Below are positions 24,805-40,502 of a stretch of DNA of 64,000 nt, piece by piece. Source of the DNA: Vicia villosa (lineage: Eukaryota; Streptophyta; Magnoliopsida; Fabales; Fabaceae); assembly GCF_029867415.1 (NCBI RefSeq), contig NW_026705217.1:744001-808000 (forward strand). Reading direction: 5' to 3'. Each line of letters opens with the position of its first letter. Position 1 is the stretch's first letter. Under the pieces are notes generated by a model. It ran no database searches, was not told where the DNA came from, and was given only the letters and a program-made list of their open reading frames with translations. The translations under genes were made by a program, and so were the position numbers.

Positions 24805-25380
24805 GTTGCAGAAACTACAATGAAACAACCAAAAAAATGAAGAAGTACATTGATGAAAACGAAAAAGAGAAGCTCTGGTGAATGAGGTGTGAGCCGAAAA
24901 GAAAAAAAATGTATTTTACTTGCCATGAGGAAGAAATGTTTGGAAGAAATGTATGAAGGAGCTTTGGAATATGAAGTGAGAGAGACCAAAAATTTGGAAA
25001 GTGAAAGAAGACAATATGAGAAAGGATGATAAAAATGTCAACTACATTGAAGCATGGGGAATCGAAAAATATGGAAATATTTCAAAGGTAGCAGAAGAGA
25101 TTAAAAAAAGAAGAGGAAAAGATGGAAGAGAGAAGAAAGAAGAAAGAAGAAAGAAGAAGAAGAAGAGAAAGAGGAAGAGAGAGATGATGTTGGGAAGAGA
25201 GAAATGTCACAAACTTCCATATTTTGGGGTATGGAAAAATTTGAAATTCAAAAAGTTATTGATTGGATTTGGAATAAACCAGAAAAAGACATTATTTGCC
25301 CCAAAAATATTAATTTAGACTAAGATAATTAAATGGTATTATGGTGAATTCCAGAACAACAAATTTTGTTATATTATAGA

Positions 25381-26069
25381 TTAATATATAATATTATTTA
25401 TTGAGATTATTATTTATTTAAATAATATATAATTATATGTTTAAAGGAAAATAGAATTATCGAGGGTGCTGGGAGTAAGAGATGGTGTTAACGAGATTAA
25501 GGTAAAATAAATAGAAAAAAGTGAAGAGTTAAAGGGGTTTGTGTTTGCTACAATAAAGTGGCAAGCAAAAGTAAGTATTTTTGTTTGATCATCTCCACAG
25601 GGATTAGTGTGAGGGAAAGAATGACGTTCAATAGTCTCCATGTTTTTGAGCTTGGTTTTGAATGGTTTAAAAGCATAAAGTGCGTAAAGTAAAACATATG
25701 AACGAGTAAATAATGCATTCTTTAGAGATGATACCGTTTGTCGGGATTGGATTTCATCCACCCATTAAATACTTACATCTATCAATCAATTGTACACAAT
25801 TTAAAACACTTGTCAATATCATCATGTATCACACACAATAGTGGTCATGTCTAACACAAAGTTGAGAGAACAACCATATTGTCTAATTGATGATGTCTCA
25901 TGAGACTAAACAACGCAGAAGTATTAAGAAATGATACACACAATGAATATTAGATCTAAGTCTATTTATAGAGCTTAGAACCTAATAGATGTTCATCTTA
26001 AATTTCGATCTGAAGAGTATGTGTCTATAGCAACTAAAATCCAAACATAAAGCAAGCTAACAAGGATAA
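25381..26069. other. Gene-free host sequence left of the Ogre-like LTR
   Basis: A 106-codon minus-strand open frame at 25441-25761 has no recognised motif, coding bias or splice context. This stretch and 39580-39958 were contiguous before the solo LTR inserted. Confidence 0.4.
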
Positions 26070-28361
26070 TGTTGTACCCCAACTTTTGACCTTGAGATCC
26101 CACATCATTTTGAGAAGAGTGTGATCATCATCATCATTATCAATATTATCATTATTCATGCATCATTTTCTAACCAAAGATATACAAAAAGATTTGTGTT
26201 TGCTTGTTGCTTGTTTCTCAAGGTAGGTGGTTGATTAGGAGACTCAGGTAAATTAGGCTTTTATGGATCACCAAGAGGCTCAAACATTCTCATGTGCTCA
26301 AGTGATTCCCCTCATCAAAATCCAAGTCCAAGTGTGGCTCAATTCAAAGTCAACAACTTTCAATTTCATCTGGTCCATAATTAGGGTTTTGACCTAATTC
26401 ATCTAGGAAAGTTTACTTGTAATCAAGACATGACTCCATAGCTCAAATCATGATTCAAGGATATCCTATACCTCATTATAATAAACTCACATCACTCATT
26501 TGGTTAGGAGATCCATATTCAGTTGATAATTAAAAGAATACAATTCATTTGGAAAAAATCAACTATTCAATATCACCTTTGACTTTAAAGGAATTTGGTC
26601 AACCATGGAATTTTGAAGATCAAAATCATGAATATATGTTTATTGGAGTCATTTGATCAATAAAAATCAAGAAAATCAATCAATAATAAAAAAGTCACCA
26701 ATTAGGGTATTGACTTTTTCATGAAGAAATGCATGATTTTTACTCAACTTTGAAGGGCCATAATTTTCTCATTGCTTGGCCAAATTTTTTGTTTCAAAGC
26801 TCATATTGAAGTAAAAGTCAAGATCTACAACTTTGTAAGAGTGTACAAATTCTCAAAAGATGAATGACTTTTAAGTTATGGAGCTTGGAAGTTAGTTACT
26901 TTTTCAAAAACACTTAGAAAAATTCTCAAAGTGTTTTTTTAACCAAGTTCTCTTCTAACTTTATGGGCATTTTACACCAAGATGCAAGTTGACTTTGAGG
27001 AAACACCAAACATGAAATTTATAGAGAATGTTTGGGGCTTTCCAAAAATTACTAGAACACCTCCATATCATTTGCGATCTAGGAGTTTCGAAGGCTTGAA
27101 GTTGGGCTCCCATTCTTGAATTTCAAGCCATTTCCTTGAAGAACCGAGTCACAAACCTTGAACCAAGTCTGCATAATCCTTGTTTGCAGACCCTCTTCCT
27201 TGTAAAGCATAAAGCCACAACTTCCATTCTTGAAAATCTACTTTAATCACCAACAACTCTTGCATTGAGCCTCTAACTTGTTTGGTCTGTATCAAAAGCA
27301 ATCCAAAGCCAACAAGCAACCATCTAAGCTGCAGAAGAAACACCCTAAGGTATGCTTAAAGTTTGTACTTCACCATGGAGACCATAACTTTCTCATTTCT
27401 TCCCCATGAAGCAAAGTCACATAACTTTTGTTTGAATCAACCAAATGGTCTGATTTTTCCCTCCACAAACCATATTTTATGCCTATAAATAGAGGCCCTT
27501 GCCTCTGAAATCAAATACACCTGAATTTTCAAAGTCACTCCCTCATCCAAAATCTTCAAAATTCTCACTTGTACAAACTTGTGAAATTTGAGTTCCAAAC
27601 TTTTTAAGTTCAAACAAGTGCCCAAACACTCTCCCTACACCTCATACAAACTGTTCATGCCCTTACATTGAGCCTGTAACCACAAAATCACCATCCTCTA
27701 TTTTCACTTTGAAGCTTTTCACATTGATTCAAGTTGAGCTACACAGGCCAACTTGATCCCATTCAAGCATTAAACCATCTTCTATACACTTCATAGAAGC
27801 TATCTAAACATTTCTTTCACAACTGTAACACCTCTATCATCATCCACCATTTGCACTTGAGACATTTGCAGTTGGACTCTGGTAGAAGGATCCAGACAAT
27901 TCCAAAAGCCTGTGAGCATTCAGTTAGCTTCCTTGAGGATTAAGGAAGCTATCCAGATCATCCAAAGACTTCTGGAAGTCCCCAATTACAAGTATTGATT
28001 TCCAGCTTCAAGAGGTAAGTTTCAAACTTTGACTTTTTGATTCTTGTACCTATTTTGATATATCTCGATACCAGTTTGTTCAGCCTCATGTGAGGAATAA
28101 AAGACCTCAATCCATTCCCATTTATTCATTGTATATACCATTTAATTTCATTTTGAAAATTAGGGTTCATGTAGTTTTCTGAGAATTTCGTGAGCTACAG
28201 TTTAAATAAATTTATGAATGATACATGGTTGAGTTCGTGTTGAAATTTTGAGCATGTTTGGTCTTTACATCATAGAGAAGGGTTGCCTAAATCACAAACA
28301 TAATTTATGGAAATTCTTTGAACCAGGGTTGAAGATGAAGTTCAGCCTGGTTTTAGAACAC

Positions 28362-28826
<465 letters not shown>

Positions 28827-28854
28827 AATGAGCGCATTTTGATATCACTTGTAG

Positions 28855-28915
28855 CGCGTTGGCTCAGTGGTCTTGTTTTGAGTCTTTCACCATAGTGACC
28901 TGGATTCAATTCCTC
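28855..28915 (+). other. tRNA-like module in the Ogre-like LTR
   Basis: A-box-like TTGGCTCAGTGG (28859-28870) and B-box-like GGATTCAATTCC (28902-28913) are spaced as in a tRNA gene. The arms do not pair into a clean cloverleaf, so this is a degenerate tRNA-derived sequence, not a tRNA gene. The inverted LTR carries one in a similar place (43561-43622). Confidence 0.45.
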
Positions 28916-29302
28916 CTAGGGCCAAAACCTTATTTTTATCACTTGTTTCATTTAATTTCTTTACAACTTTGATAATTTATTTAACATAGTAAAATTAATC
29001 ATTTTCACTTGAATTTTTGCACACTCTTTGTTTATGTGACATATTTTGTGAATATAATTTAAAAATCCAAAAATATTTGTTATTTAATAATTTTTAAATT
29101 AAATAAAAAAACAAGTCTCTTTAGAATTTTTTTAAGTGATTTTAAATCAACTTCTTTAATATCTTCACTAAGCAACTTGTATATACTTTTGTGTGAACCA
29201 ATCAGGGTTAGGGTAAGTTCCCCTTGAGAATATTAACATGTTCCCTTAGTTAATCCACTTAGGTTTTTTTTAAAAATTAATTTTTAAAAGTCAATTAGGG
29301 GT

Positions 29303-32300
29303 TGTAACAGCCCGAATTTTATTATTTGACTAATTAAATTAAATAAGGATTTATTTACTTAATTTGGACGAAGTTTGATAATTAATTGGATCGTCGGTGT
29401 TATTGAGAAATGTGTTCGGATTATTAAGTGAAGTTAGAATTTATTCGATTAATCGAAGAATTAATAAAGTGGAATATGTAGAGAAATAATATTAGAAATA
29501 ATATTATTATTGGATTTTTATTTAATTGAGATAAAGTCGGATTTAATTGGATTAATCGGAAAATAATATTAAGGGTAGTAATATTATTTGTTGGAGCATA
29601 ATTATTTATTTGAACTACTCTATTTTATCAATTGGGCCTATTTATTAGAGTTAGAAGTAAATAGGGGGTGTTATCTTTTAAGCCCATTTTATAAACCATA
29701 AGATAGTAAGGGTTTAGTGAGAGTAGAGATATCATTTCATTTGGTCATTTTCAAGAGAAGAGAAAGGGGAGAAAGGAGGCTAAGAGAGGAGAAGAGCAAA
29801 AGCTAGGGTTTAAAGAAATTGAAGAGGTAAGGGGGAGAATCCTTATTATTATGGGTTAGTATGATTGGGTCAATGGGTAGATTAACATGATTAGGTTTGT
29901 TGTTGGTTGAAATTCATAAAAAAAAATTGATGTTAGAAAAATGTTTAGATCTTAGAAATTGATACATTGGTGAAATTAGGGGATGATTGAGAAATACTAA
30001 TCGGTATATATATATAAGAAATACTAATCGGCATACAATGAAAAATAAGAGTGCTAATGTATTGTTTCAACACACTGTAGCGAAAATGGGTTGATATATG
30101 TGTTCTGTTTGTTTACTCTGTTGTGCTGTTAGTGTAAAAATTCTAGTGCATCCCTGTAGCGTTTTTTATGCATATTCCTTATTCTACTTATTGTAAATTT
30201 ACATGATAATGAAAATTGAACATGAAAGAGTGGTTTTACTATTACTGTAGCGCATCTTTTTATTTATTTGAAAACAAAGAAGCACCTTATTTTATTCTAT
30301 GCCATGTTTCCACTTGATTCAAGGATTACATGTAAGAATGGAATATTATAATGGAAGTAAATATTATGAGAGGAAATAGAATTGAAAATAGGAGGATATA
30401 TATTGTCAACAGTAGCCTTAGTAGAACAAAATACACTAAAAATAATCCCGTTTGACCGAATAGCGGAATTAAGCGGTATAATTAGTTATCCGGAATTTTA
30501 TGAAAATTTACGTGGTAGCTAAGTTTAATTAGTAGATTAACATGGTGGTGTTAATTTGTTGAAAACGTGATATTTACGGACCGACCGAAATAGTGTGAAT
30601 TTGAATACCTTTTATATTAAATATTGGCTTTAGAATGGAAAATTAATTAGAACTTGGAACTAATGTAGTGTAATTATTAATTGGTTAATTTAATTAATAG
30701 TTAAATTAATTGCAATGAGTTTAATTGATTGGAATATACTTGAAGTTGGATCAATTATTCGGTTTGTTGGTAAATTACGGTATTTTGAGGATTCGTCCGT
30801 AATTGTGTTTTGACTTGAATATGTATGTTGAGAATAATATATGTATATGCCATGATGTTGTGCTAGTATTGATTCTCTGTGGTTAGTTGGTTAGCATTAA
30901 ATTAATGATTAATTGCTTAATGTTGAAAGTGTGTGTTCATGTATAATTGACAAAAATGATAATTAACATGAGATAGTATGGTTACTAGTGTTAATTGGAT
31001 TGTGTGAATCGTAATTGATTAATTGGCCTCTTATATGTGAATGATGTGTGTGTGTTGTGAATGTTGTGTACAATTGGTGGATAATTCATAGAGTTGAATT
31101 ATTGTGATATGTGGAAAGTTAAGATGGTAGAGATGATCTTAATTGCATATATTTGTGATATTGTACATACATTCATATCATAGTGTGCCTTGAAACACAG
31201 GTGGATTTGCTTTGAAACATAAGCGGGCTTGGATTCTAGAGTGAATCGGAAGCCGTAAACTATATGTTTACAATTGGTGGACTTTGGTCTTGTCCGGATC
31301 GGAAGTGTGGCTTAGATTCTAGAGATATGAATCGGAGGCCGGTGAAACTTAGAATTTCACATTGGTACCACATGCATAGTGTCACATGTTTCATTGAGTC
31401 ACATTAGAGTTATGTGATAGTTGACTATGTGCATTATGTTGTCATGATATGTGCATGATTGTGATAATTGATTATGTGCATTATGTTGTTGTAATAAGTG
31501 TACGAGTGAACAATTGATTATGTGCATTGATGTCATAATGCTATGTGTATGAGTTTGGTAATTGATTATGTACACTTGGTGTTGTAGTGATATTTGTATT
31601 AGTTGATAATTGAGAATGGGTGATGTTTGAATACGTAATTGGTTAAATGCGGGAATATGTGATAATTATAGCCATGTGTATAATTGAGAATATAGTATTG
31701 AGATATCATACTCTTATACTTGGTGTATGCTTAATATATGTGAATTATAATTAGCATTAATTTCATGATTAGGCAAGTGTAATGCATTCCTATAATTGTT
31801 GATTTAACCATTGTATCTCATTATACTTTTTCATAATGATTCGTATTCTCACCCTTCTGTTTTAATGTTGCCCTCGTTTGGCGACATGCAGGTTCTGGAG
31901 TTTAGTAGTTCGTGCATGATCTAGCCGGAGATTCTTCCGTGTTTTGTTGGAGATTAGGTAGTGAGTCGATGCTCTGGTCATGTAACACTGGGTAGACTAG
32001 TTGTGTTGAACTCATATTTCTATTTGGTTATGTATTATGTTATAACTTGTGAACCTGTTTATTTGGCTACTTGTTGTTGAGAGGCTTTAAGCCAAATATT
32101 ATGTTTATGGTTTATTTTATGTTGAGATGCTTATTAAGATATGATCATGGTATGGGACATGAATCATTTTATGAAATACATGAGTATTTAATATTTTCCG
32201 CTGTGAATGCATATTTTGGATGAATTATTATTAAATGATTAAGTGTTATTTGAAATGACCAGGTGTATTGTATATTGTAAATAAATGCTGTCGGTTTTTA

Positions 32301-32408
32301 AAAGCTTTTAGTTTTTGAAAATATCGATGTGACGCCCTTTTGAATTATATGCATGCTTATTCTCTGACTATATGCTTATTATTTTATGGGGTAAATAGGG
32401 GTGTTACA
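29303..32408 (+). repeat. 5' LTR of the Tekay/Del-like element
   Basis: Starts TGTAACAGCCCGAATTTTAT and ends GGGGTGTTACA. Compared by eye with 35290-38395, no difference was found. Confidence 0.93.
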
Positions 32409-32412
32409 TTAG

Positions 32413-32424
32413 TGGTATCAGAGC
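32413..32424 (+). other. Primer-binding site (initiator Met tRNA)
   Basis: TGGTATCAGAGC, four bases inside the 5' LTR, is the standard plant sequence complementary to the 3' end of initiator Met tRNA, the primer for minus-strand cDNA. Confidence 0.9.
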
Positions 32425-32534
32425 ATGGTCGACCAGTTGGTCAAGGTTATTAATGTCTTTTATCCTGTTGTATTTGATTCGTGTATCTGACACGATCGAT
32501 ACTATTTTGTCTAGTTGTTTGGTTGTTTAGGACG

Positions 32535-33308
32535 ATGGCTACGGGAAGGAATGTTGACATTAATATTGAGGAAATGATGAGGTGGACAGGTGCGATTGGA
32601 CAAGCGCCACAAGAGAATGTCGGTTATGGAGGAAAGGATGAGTTCCATGCTTTTGGAGACTTTCAAAGGTGTAACCCGCCGATCTTTGAAGAAGGGTATG
32701 GACCGGACAAAGCGCGTGCATGGATGAGAGAAATTGAGAAGATCCTTCAAGTCGTGAGTTGTACTGATGTACAGAAGGTACAGTTTGGTACTCACATGCC
32801 GACAAAAGAAGCTAACGTTTGGTGGAGTAATATTGTGCGGAGATTTGAAAGAGGAGGTATTGAAGTTACTTGGACTATTTTCCGTGATGCATTTTTGGGA
32901 AACTATTTTCTAGAAGATGTGCGTGGAAAGAAATAAGTGAGGTTTCTACAGTCGAAACGAGAAGGAGGACAGTTCCGTGGGAAACCGTATGATAACAAGA
33001 AGGAACAATCTGGTTTTGTCAAGAAGCTAAGTGGGGGAGGGACTCCTACTCCACTTAAGTGTTTCAGATGTGGTGTTGAAGGTCATAGTGTTTCTGAGTG
33101 TAAGAAAGAGGTTACTACTTTTTTCAAGTGTGGTAAGCTAGGTCACATAGCGGCTAAGTGTAGAATTGGTTCGAGTGCGACTTGTTACAATTGTGGTGAG
33201 CGAGGTCACGTTCATACCAAATGTGATAAGCCAAAGAAGGAGCAAGCAGAAGGAAAGGCGTTTGAGTTGTCTGGTGCTGAGACTACTTCTAAGGATAAGT
33301 TAATCTGA
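32535..33308 (+). pseudogene. Decayed gag with three zinc knuckles
   Basis: The frame starts at ATG 32535 and runs through a retrotransposon gag core (KARAWMREIEKIL, EANVWWSN, TWTIFRDAFLGNYF) to an in-frame TAA at 32934-32936. Beyond the stop it continues in frame after an apparent deletion of the C-terminal part of the capsid, because the knuckles follow almost at once. Knuckle 1 (33060-33101) is an intact CX2CX4HX4C, knuckle 2 (about 33120-33161) has Phe in place of its first Cys, and knuckle 3 (about 33183-33224) is intact. A TGA at 33306-33308 separates it from the protease. Confidence 0.85.
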
Positions 33309-35275
<1,967 letters not shown>

Positions 35276-35289
35276 AAGTGGGGGAGAGT
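35276..35289 (+). other. Polypurine tract
   Basis: AAGTGGGGGAGAGT directly before the 3' LTR, the usual primer for plus-strand synthesis. Confidence 0.9.
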
Positions 35290-38200
35290 TGTAACAGCCC
35301 GAATTTTATTATTTGACTAATTAAATTAAATAAGGATTTATTTACTTAATTTGGACGAAGTTTGATAATTAATTGGATCGTCGGTGTTATTGAGAAATGT
35401 GTTCGGATTATTAAGTGAAGTTAGAATTTATTCGATTAATCGAAGAATTAATAAAGTGGAATATGTAGAGAAATAATATTAGAAATAATATTATTATTGG
35501 ATTTTTATTTAATTGAGATAAAGTCGGATTTAATTGGATTAATCGGAAAATAATATTAAGGGTAGTAATATTATTTGTTGGAGCATAATTATTTATTTGA
35601 ACTACTCTATTTTATCAATTGGGCCTATTTATTAGAGTTAGAAGTAAATAGGGGGTGTTATCTTTTAAGCCCATTTTATAAACCATAAGATAGTAAGGGT
35701 TTAGTGAGAGTAGAGATATCATTTCATTTGGTCATTTTCAAGAGAAGAGAAAGGGGAGAAAGGAGGCTAAGAGAGGAGAAGAGCAAAAGCTAGGGTTTAA
35801 AGAAATTGAAGAGGTAAGGGGGAGAATCCTTATTATTATGGGTTAGTATGATTGGGTCAATGGGTAGATTAACATGATTAGGTTTGTTGTTGGTTGAAAT
35901 TCATAAAAAAAAATTGATGTTAGAAAAATGTTTAGATCTTAGAAATTGATACATTGGTGAAATTAGGGGATGATTGAGAAATACTAATCGGTATATATAT
36001 ATAAGAAATACTAATCGGCATACAATGAAAAATAAGAGTGCTAATGTATTGTTTCAACACACTGTAGCGAAAATGGGTTGATATATGTGTTCTGTTTGTT
36101 TACTCTGTTGTGCTGTTAGTGTAAAAATTCTAGTGCATCCCTGTAGCGTTTTTTATGCATATTCCTTATTCTACTTATTGTAAATTTACATGATAATGAA
36201 AATTGAACATGAAAGAGTGGTTTTACTATTACTGTAGCGCATCTTTTTATTTATTTGAAAACAAAGAAGCACCTTATTTTATTCTATGCCATGTTTCCAC
36301 TTGATTCAAGGATTACATGTAAGAATGGAATATTATAATGGAAGTAAATATTATGAGAGGAAATAGAATTGAAAATAGGAGGATATATATTGTCAACAGT
36401 AGCCTTAGTAGAACAAAATACACTAAAAATAATCCCGTTTGACCGAATAGCGGAATTAAGCGGTATAATTAGTTATCCGGAATTTTATGAAAATTTACGT
36501 GGTAGCTAAGTTTAATTAGTAGATTAACATGGTGGTGTTAATTTGTTGAAAACGTGATATTTACGGACCGACCGAAATAGTGTGAATTTGAATACCTTTT
36601 ATATTAAATATTGGCTTTAGAATGGAAAATTAATTAGAACTTGGAACTAATGTAGTGTAATTATTAATTGGTTAATTTAATTAATAGTTAAATTAATTGC
36701 AATGAGTTTAATTGATTGGAATATACTTGAAGTTGGATCAATTATTCGGTTTGTTGGTAAATTACGGTATTTTGAGGATTCGTCCGTAATTGTGTTTTGA
36801 CTTGAATATGTATGTTGAGAATAATATATGTATATGCCATGATGTTGTGCTAGTATTGATTCTCTGTGGTTAGTTGGTTAGCATTAAATTAATGATTAAT
36901 TGCTTAATGTTGAAAGTGTGTGTTCATGTATAATTGACAAAAATGATAATTAACATGAGATAGTATGGTTACTAGTGTTAATTGGATTGTGTGAATCGTA
37001 ATTGATTAATTGGCCTCTTATATGTGAATGATGTGTGTGTGTTGTGAATGTTGTGTACAATTGGTGGATAATTCATAGAGTTGAATTATTGTGATATGTG
37101 GAAAGTTAAGATGGTAGAGATGATCTTAATTGCATATATTTGTGATATTGTACATACATTCATATCATAGTGTGCCTTGAAACACAGGTGGATTTGCTTT
37201 GAAACATAAGCGGGCTTGGATTCTAGAGTGAATCGGAAGCCGTAAACTATATGTTTACAATTGGTGGACTTTGGTCTTGTCCGGATCGGAAGTGTGGCTT
37301 AGATTCTAGAGATATGAATCGGAGGCCGGTGAAACTTAGAATTTCACATTGGTACCACATGCATAGTGTCACATGTTTCATTGAGTCACATTAGAGTTAT
37401 GTGATAGTTGACTATGTGCATTATGTTGTCATGATATGTGCATGATTGTGATAATTGATTATGTGCATTATGTTGTTGTAATAAGTGTACGAGTGAACAA
37501 TTGATTATGTGCATTGATGTCATAATGCTATGTGTATGAGTTTGGTAATTGATTATGTACACTTGGTGTTGTAGTGATATTTGTATTAGTTGATAATTGA
37601 GAATGGGTGATGTTTGAATACGTAATTGGTTAAATGCGGGAATATGTGATAATTATAGCCATGTGTATAATTGAGAATATAGTATTGAGATATCATACTC
37701 TTATACTTGGTGTATGCTTAATATATGTGAATTATAATTAGCATTAATTTCATGATTAGGCAAGTGTAATGCATTCCTATAATTGTTGATTTAACCATTG
37801 TATCTCATTATACTTTTTCATAATGATTCGTATTCTCACCCTTCTGTTTTAATGTTGCCCTCGTTTGGCGACATGCAGGTTCTGGAGTTTAGTAGTTCGT
37901 GCATGATCTAGCCGGAGATTCTTCCGTGTTTTGTTGGAGATTAGGTAGTGAGTCGATGCTCTGGTCATGTAACACTGGGTAGACTAGTTGTGTTGAACTC
38001 ATATTTCTATTTGGTTATGTATTATGTTATAACTTGTGAACCTGTTTATTTGGCTACTTGTTGTTGAGAGGCTTTAAGCCAAATATTATGTTTATGGTTT
38101 ATTTTATGTTGAGATGCTTATTAAGATATGATCATGGTATGGGACATGAATCATTTTATGAAATACATGAGTATTTAATATTTTCCGCTGTGAATGCATA

Positions 38201-38395
38201 TTTTGGATGAATTATTATTAAATGATTAAGTGTTATTTGAAATGACCAGGTGTATTGTATATTGTAAATAAATGCTGTCGGTTTTTAAAAGCTTTTAGTT
38301 TTTGAAAATATCGATGTGACGCCCTTTTGAATTATATGCATGCTTATTCTCTGACTATATGCTTATTATTTTATGGGGTAAATAGGGGTGTTACA
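35290..38395 (+). repeat. 3' LTR of the Tekay/Del-like element
   Basis: A 3106-bp copy of 29303-32408 with no difference noted by eye. The GGGGT target duplication follows at 38396. Confidence 0.93.
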
Positions 38396-38895
38396 GGGGT
38401 AGGTGTACATAAAACCCTAAAACCCTAATCCATGATCCCTTGATCCTTGATCCCAAAGCAATGCATGTTGATATAACTTGTTTCTATGATCTCTCCTTAC
38501 TTATGTACTTGTATACATACTTGTTGGTTTATATCCTTGTACATTTATACTTTGGTTATGCTATCATCTTTATATATATACATTGTTGAGCTAACCCCAC
38601 ATGCATGACACATTTATCCATCATCATATCTTATTCATTCATACATGAAACGATATAGAGGTATGCCATCCTTTTATTCATTCAAATTTTATCTTTGAGT
38701 TTATACCTTGCTATACTGTTGAAATTCACCCTTGATTGTATCCATAATACACATGCTACATCACTCACATCACTTGAGACATTCACCATGATTGATTCAT
38801 TAAGATGTTGTCTAAAACTCCAAAAGAATGGGAATAATATTGACTAAAATTGTCAATGTACTCACTCTCTTTTCCAACTCTTTTACTTTCTGCTT

Positions 38896-39115
38896 AGTAT
38901 TGTTAAAGTTTTGCACCCCCTTGTTTTGAAAATGGTTTTGTATTGTTAAAGCTCAACCTTTTTTTAAATCAACCCTTAGTTTTGTATTGTTAAAGCTCAA
39001 CCAACCTCTTTAAATCACCATTGCCTTGTATTGTTAAAGCTTGGCACCTTTTAAAAATTATTAAGTATTGTTAAAGCTTAACATTTTAAAAATTCGTTGA
39101 GTATTGTTAACGCTC
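38896..39115. repeat. Short interspersed array TATTGTTAAAGCTCAAC in the Ogre-like LTR
   Basis: The motif (G/T)TATTGTTAAAGCT(C/T)AAC occurs about six times at irregular 33-47 bp spacing. The inverted LTR shows the complementary array at 42180-42410, so it predates both insertions and is part of the family's LTR. Confidence 0.7.
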
Positions 39116-39579
39116 AACACCCAAAAAGATTTTGCCTTTTGGCTCTTTTATTTTCCTTTTAAGAGGAACTACAAAAGTTTTGACTTGCCTATTGCACTTA
39201 AGGAGTATGTAGGCCTAAAATGCGATGTCTTACCGAGCTCACTTTTAAAATCTTCTTTTCTCATCCTCCCACTCTATTTAAACAAAAACAGAAAACACAA
39301 AAATATTTTTTATAAGAATAACAACAATAATATACGTTTTAAAAAGGTTCCTACAGAGTACCGTAGATGTGAGGGGTGCTAATACCTTCCCCTTGCATAA
39401 CAAACCCCCCGTACCTAAATCTCTAATAAGTTTATTAGTTTTGATTTTAAAACTTCTGTGGGTTTTATTTTGCTCTTTTTTCCATTTCCTTTGGAAACAA
39501 TAAAGCCTGGTGGCGACTCTATTAAAATATATGAGCTAAGTCAATCAATGGCTTTAATTTCATAAATTTCACCGCTACA

Positions 39580-39958
39580 GATAACATCGATAAATATTTG
39601 TAAAATAGATGTTATACAACACCATGATCAATAAATATACATATAATCAAAGTAAACTTACATACAAACCCTAACAATAGAGAATACAAAGAGAATAAGA
39701 GAGATCAACCGAGAACTCTTGCGGTGTCAAGACGATTGTTACAAATCCAACTCTAGATCATCAAGATGTAGCCTCTAATGTTGTTTTCCAAGCCTCCCTA
39801 CTCCAAAAATGGGTCTGATTGAGTTAGAAGTAAAAAGCCGCAAAACCATCCCTAAAAAATATGAGCGGATCTATTTAAACAAGCTGGAAATTTCAGGGTG
39901 CGCTAAGCACGGTGCTACTTATTGTGCCAAACCGACCTAAAAGCGTTGAGTGTGGTTA
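39580..39958. other. Spacer between two inverted Ogre-like LTRs
   Basis: The first five bases are the GATAA target duplication. The rest resembles legume LTR sequence (a GAGAACTCTTGCGGTGTCAA block), but neither boundaries nor coding sequence could be defined. Confidence 0.4.
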
Positions 39959-40448
39959 TGTAGCGGTGAAAAATTGTGACCGAGGCTATTGGATTGACCC
40001 AGCTTGTTTTTTGTAAAAGTCGCCACCACGCTTTATTATTTTCAAAGGAAATGGGAAAAATAGTGAAATAAAACCCAAAGAAGTTTTTAAATCAAAACTA
40101 ATAAAATAAACAAAGATCGTAGGTTCGGGGGTTGGTTATGCAAAGGAAAGGTATTAGTACCCCTCACATATGTAGTACTTTATAGGAACCTCTTTGAAAA
40201 TAGGGTTAAATATACGATGCCCCCCTGCCACTAGGGCGAGTTTTGATTTTGCCCCCCTGAAGTTTTTTTTTTTGTAAACCGCCCCCTATAAAACAAAGAT
40301 TCTGTTTTCAGAAGCCCCTATCCCTTGTTTGGCTGACTGGACGTGGGAGATTTTGCTGACTGGGCAGTTGAATTCCTTGTTTGGCTGACATGGACTTGCT
40401 TACTATGTTTAATAAGCAAAAATCATTCAAAATTTTTGCCACAGCCAA

Positions 40449-40502
40449 GGATTGAACCCACTACATGTATGTAATTGAGAAACTCCTCAACCAACTGAGC
40501 TA
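40449..40502 (-). other. tRNA-like module, left arm of the Mutator-like element
   Basis: On the minus strand, A-box TAGCTCAGTTGG (40491-40502) and B-box GGTTCAATCC (40449-40458) are close to Pol III consensus with tRNA-like spacing. Flanking arms do not pair well, so it is not called as a functional tRNA. Confidence 0.5.

Larger units (their letters stand above)
20783..25380 (-). mobile_element. Helitron-bounded block carrying an RPA-like relic
   Basis: The minus-strand 3' end is a hairpin (GTGC-GTTC-GCAC, 20797-20808), a short spacer, CTAG (20786-20783) and a host T. It closely resembles the end of the Helitron at 5443. The minus-strand 5' end is A|TCTATAATATAACAAAA at 25380, nearly the same opening as that Helitron. 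A further 5'-like end, A|TCTATCATATAAG, occurs at 21376, so either a 4.6-kb element or a short 594-bp one (20783-21376) ends here, or two are nested. Inside are the RPA-like relic and a 39-bp minisatellite; no intact helicase was seen. Confidence 0.55.

Noticed and set aside
25001..25318. Lys/Arg/Glu-rich open frame of 105 codons
   Set aside because: Low-complexity product of a GA-rich stretch inside the Helitron block; no domain and no gene structure.
25441..25761. 106-codon minus-strand open frame
   Set aside because: No recognised motif, start context or splice pattern. It may be chance in AT-rich sequence, but cannot be excluded without transcript data.
32511..32805. Minus-strand open frames opposite gag
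   Set aside because: Shadow frames of the plus-strand gag sequence; gag motifs are clear on the plus strand.
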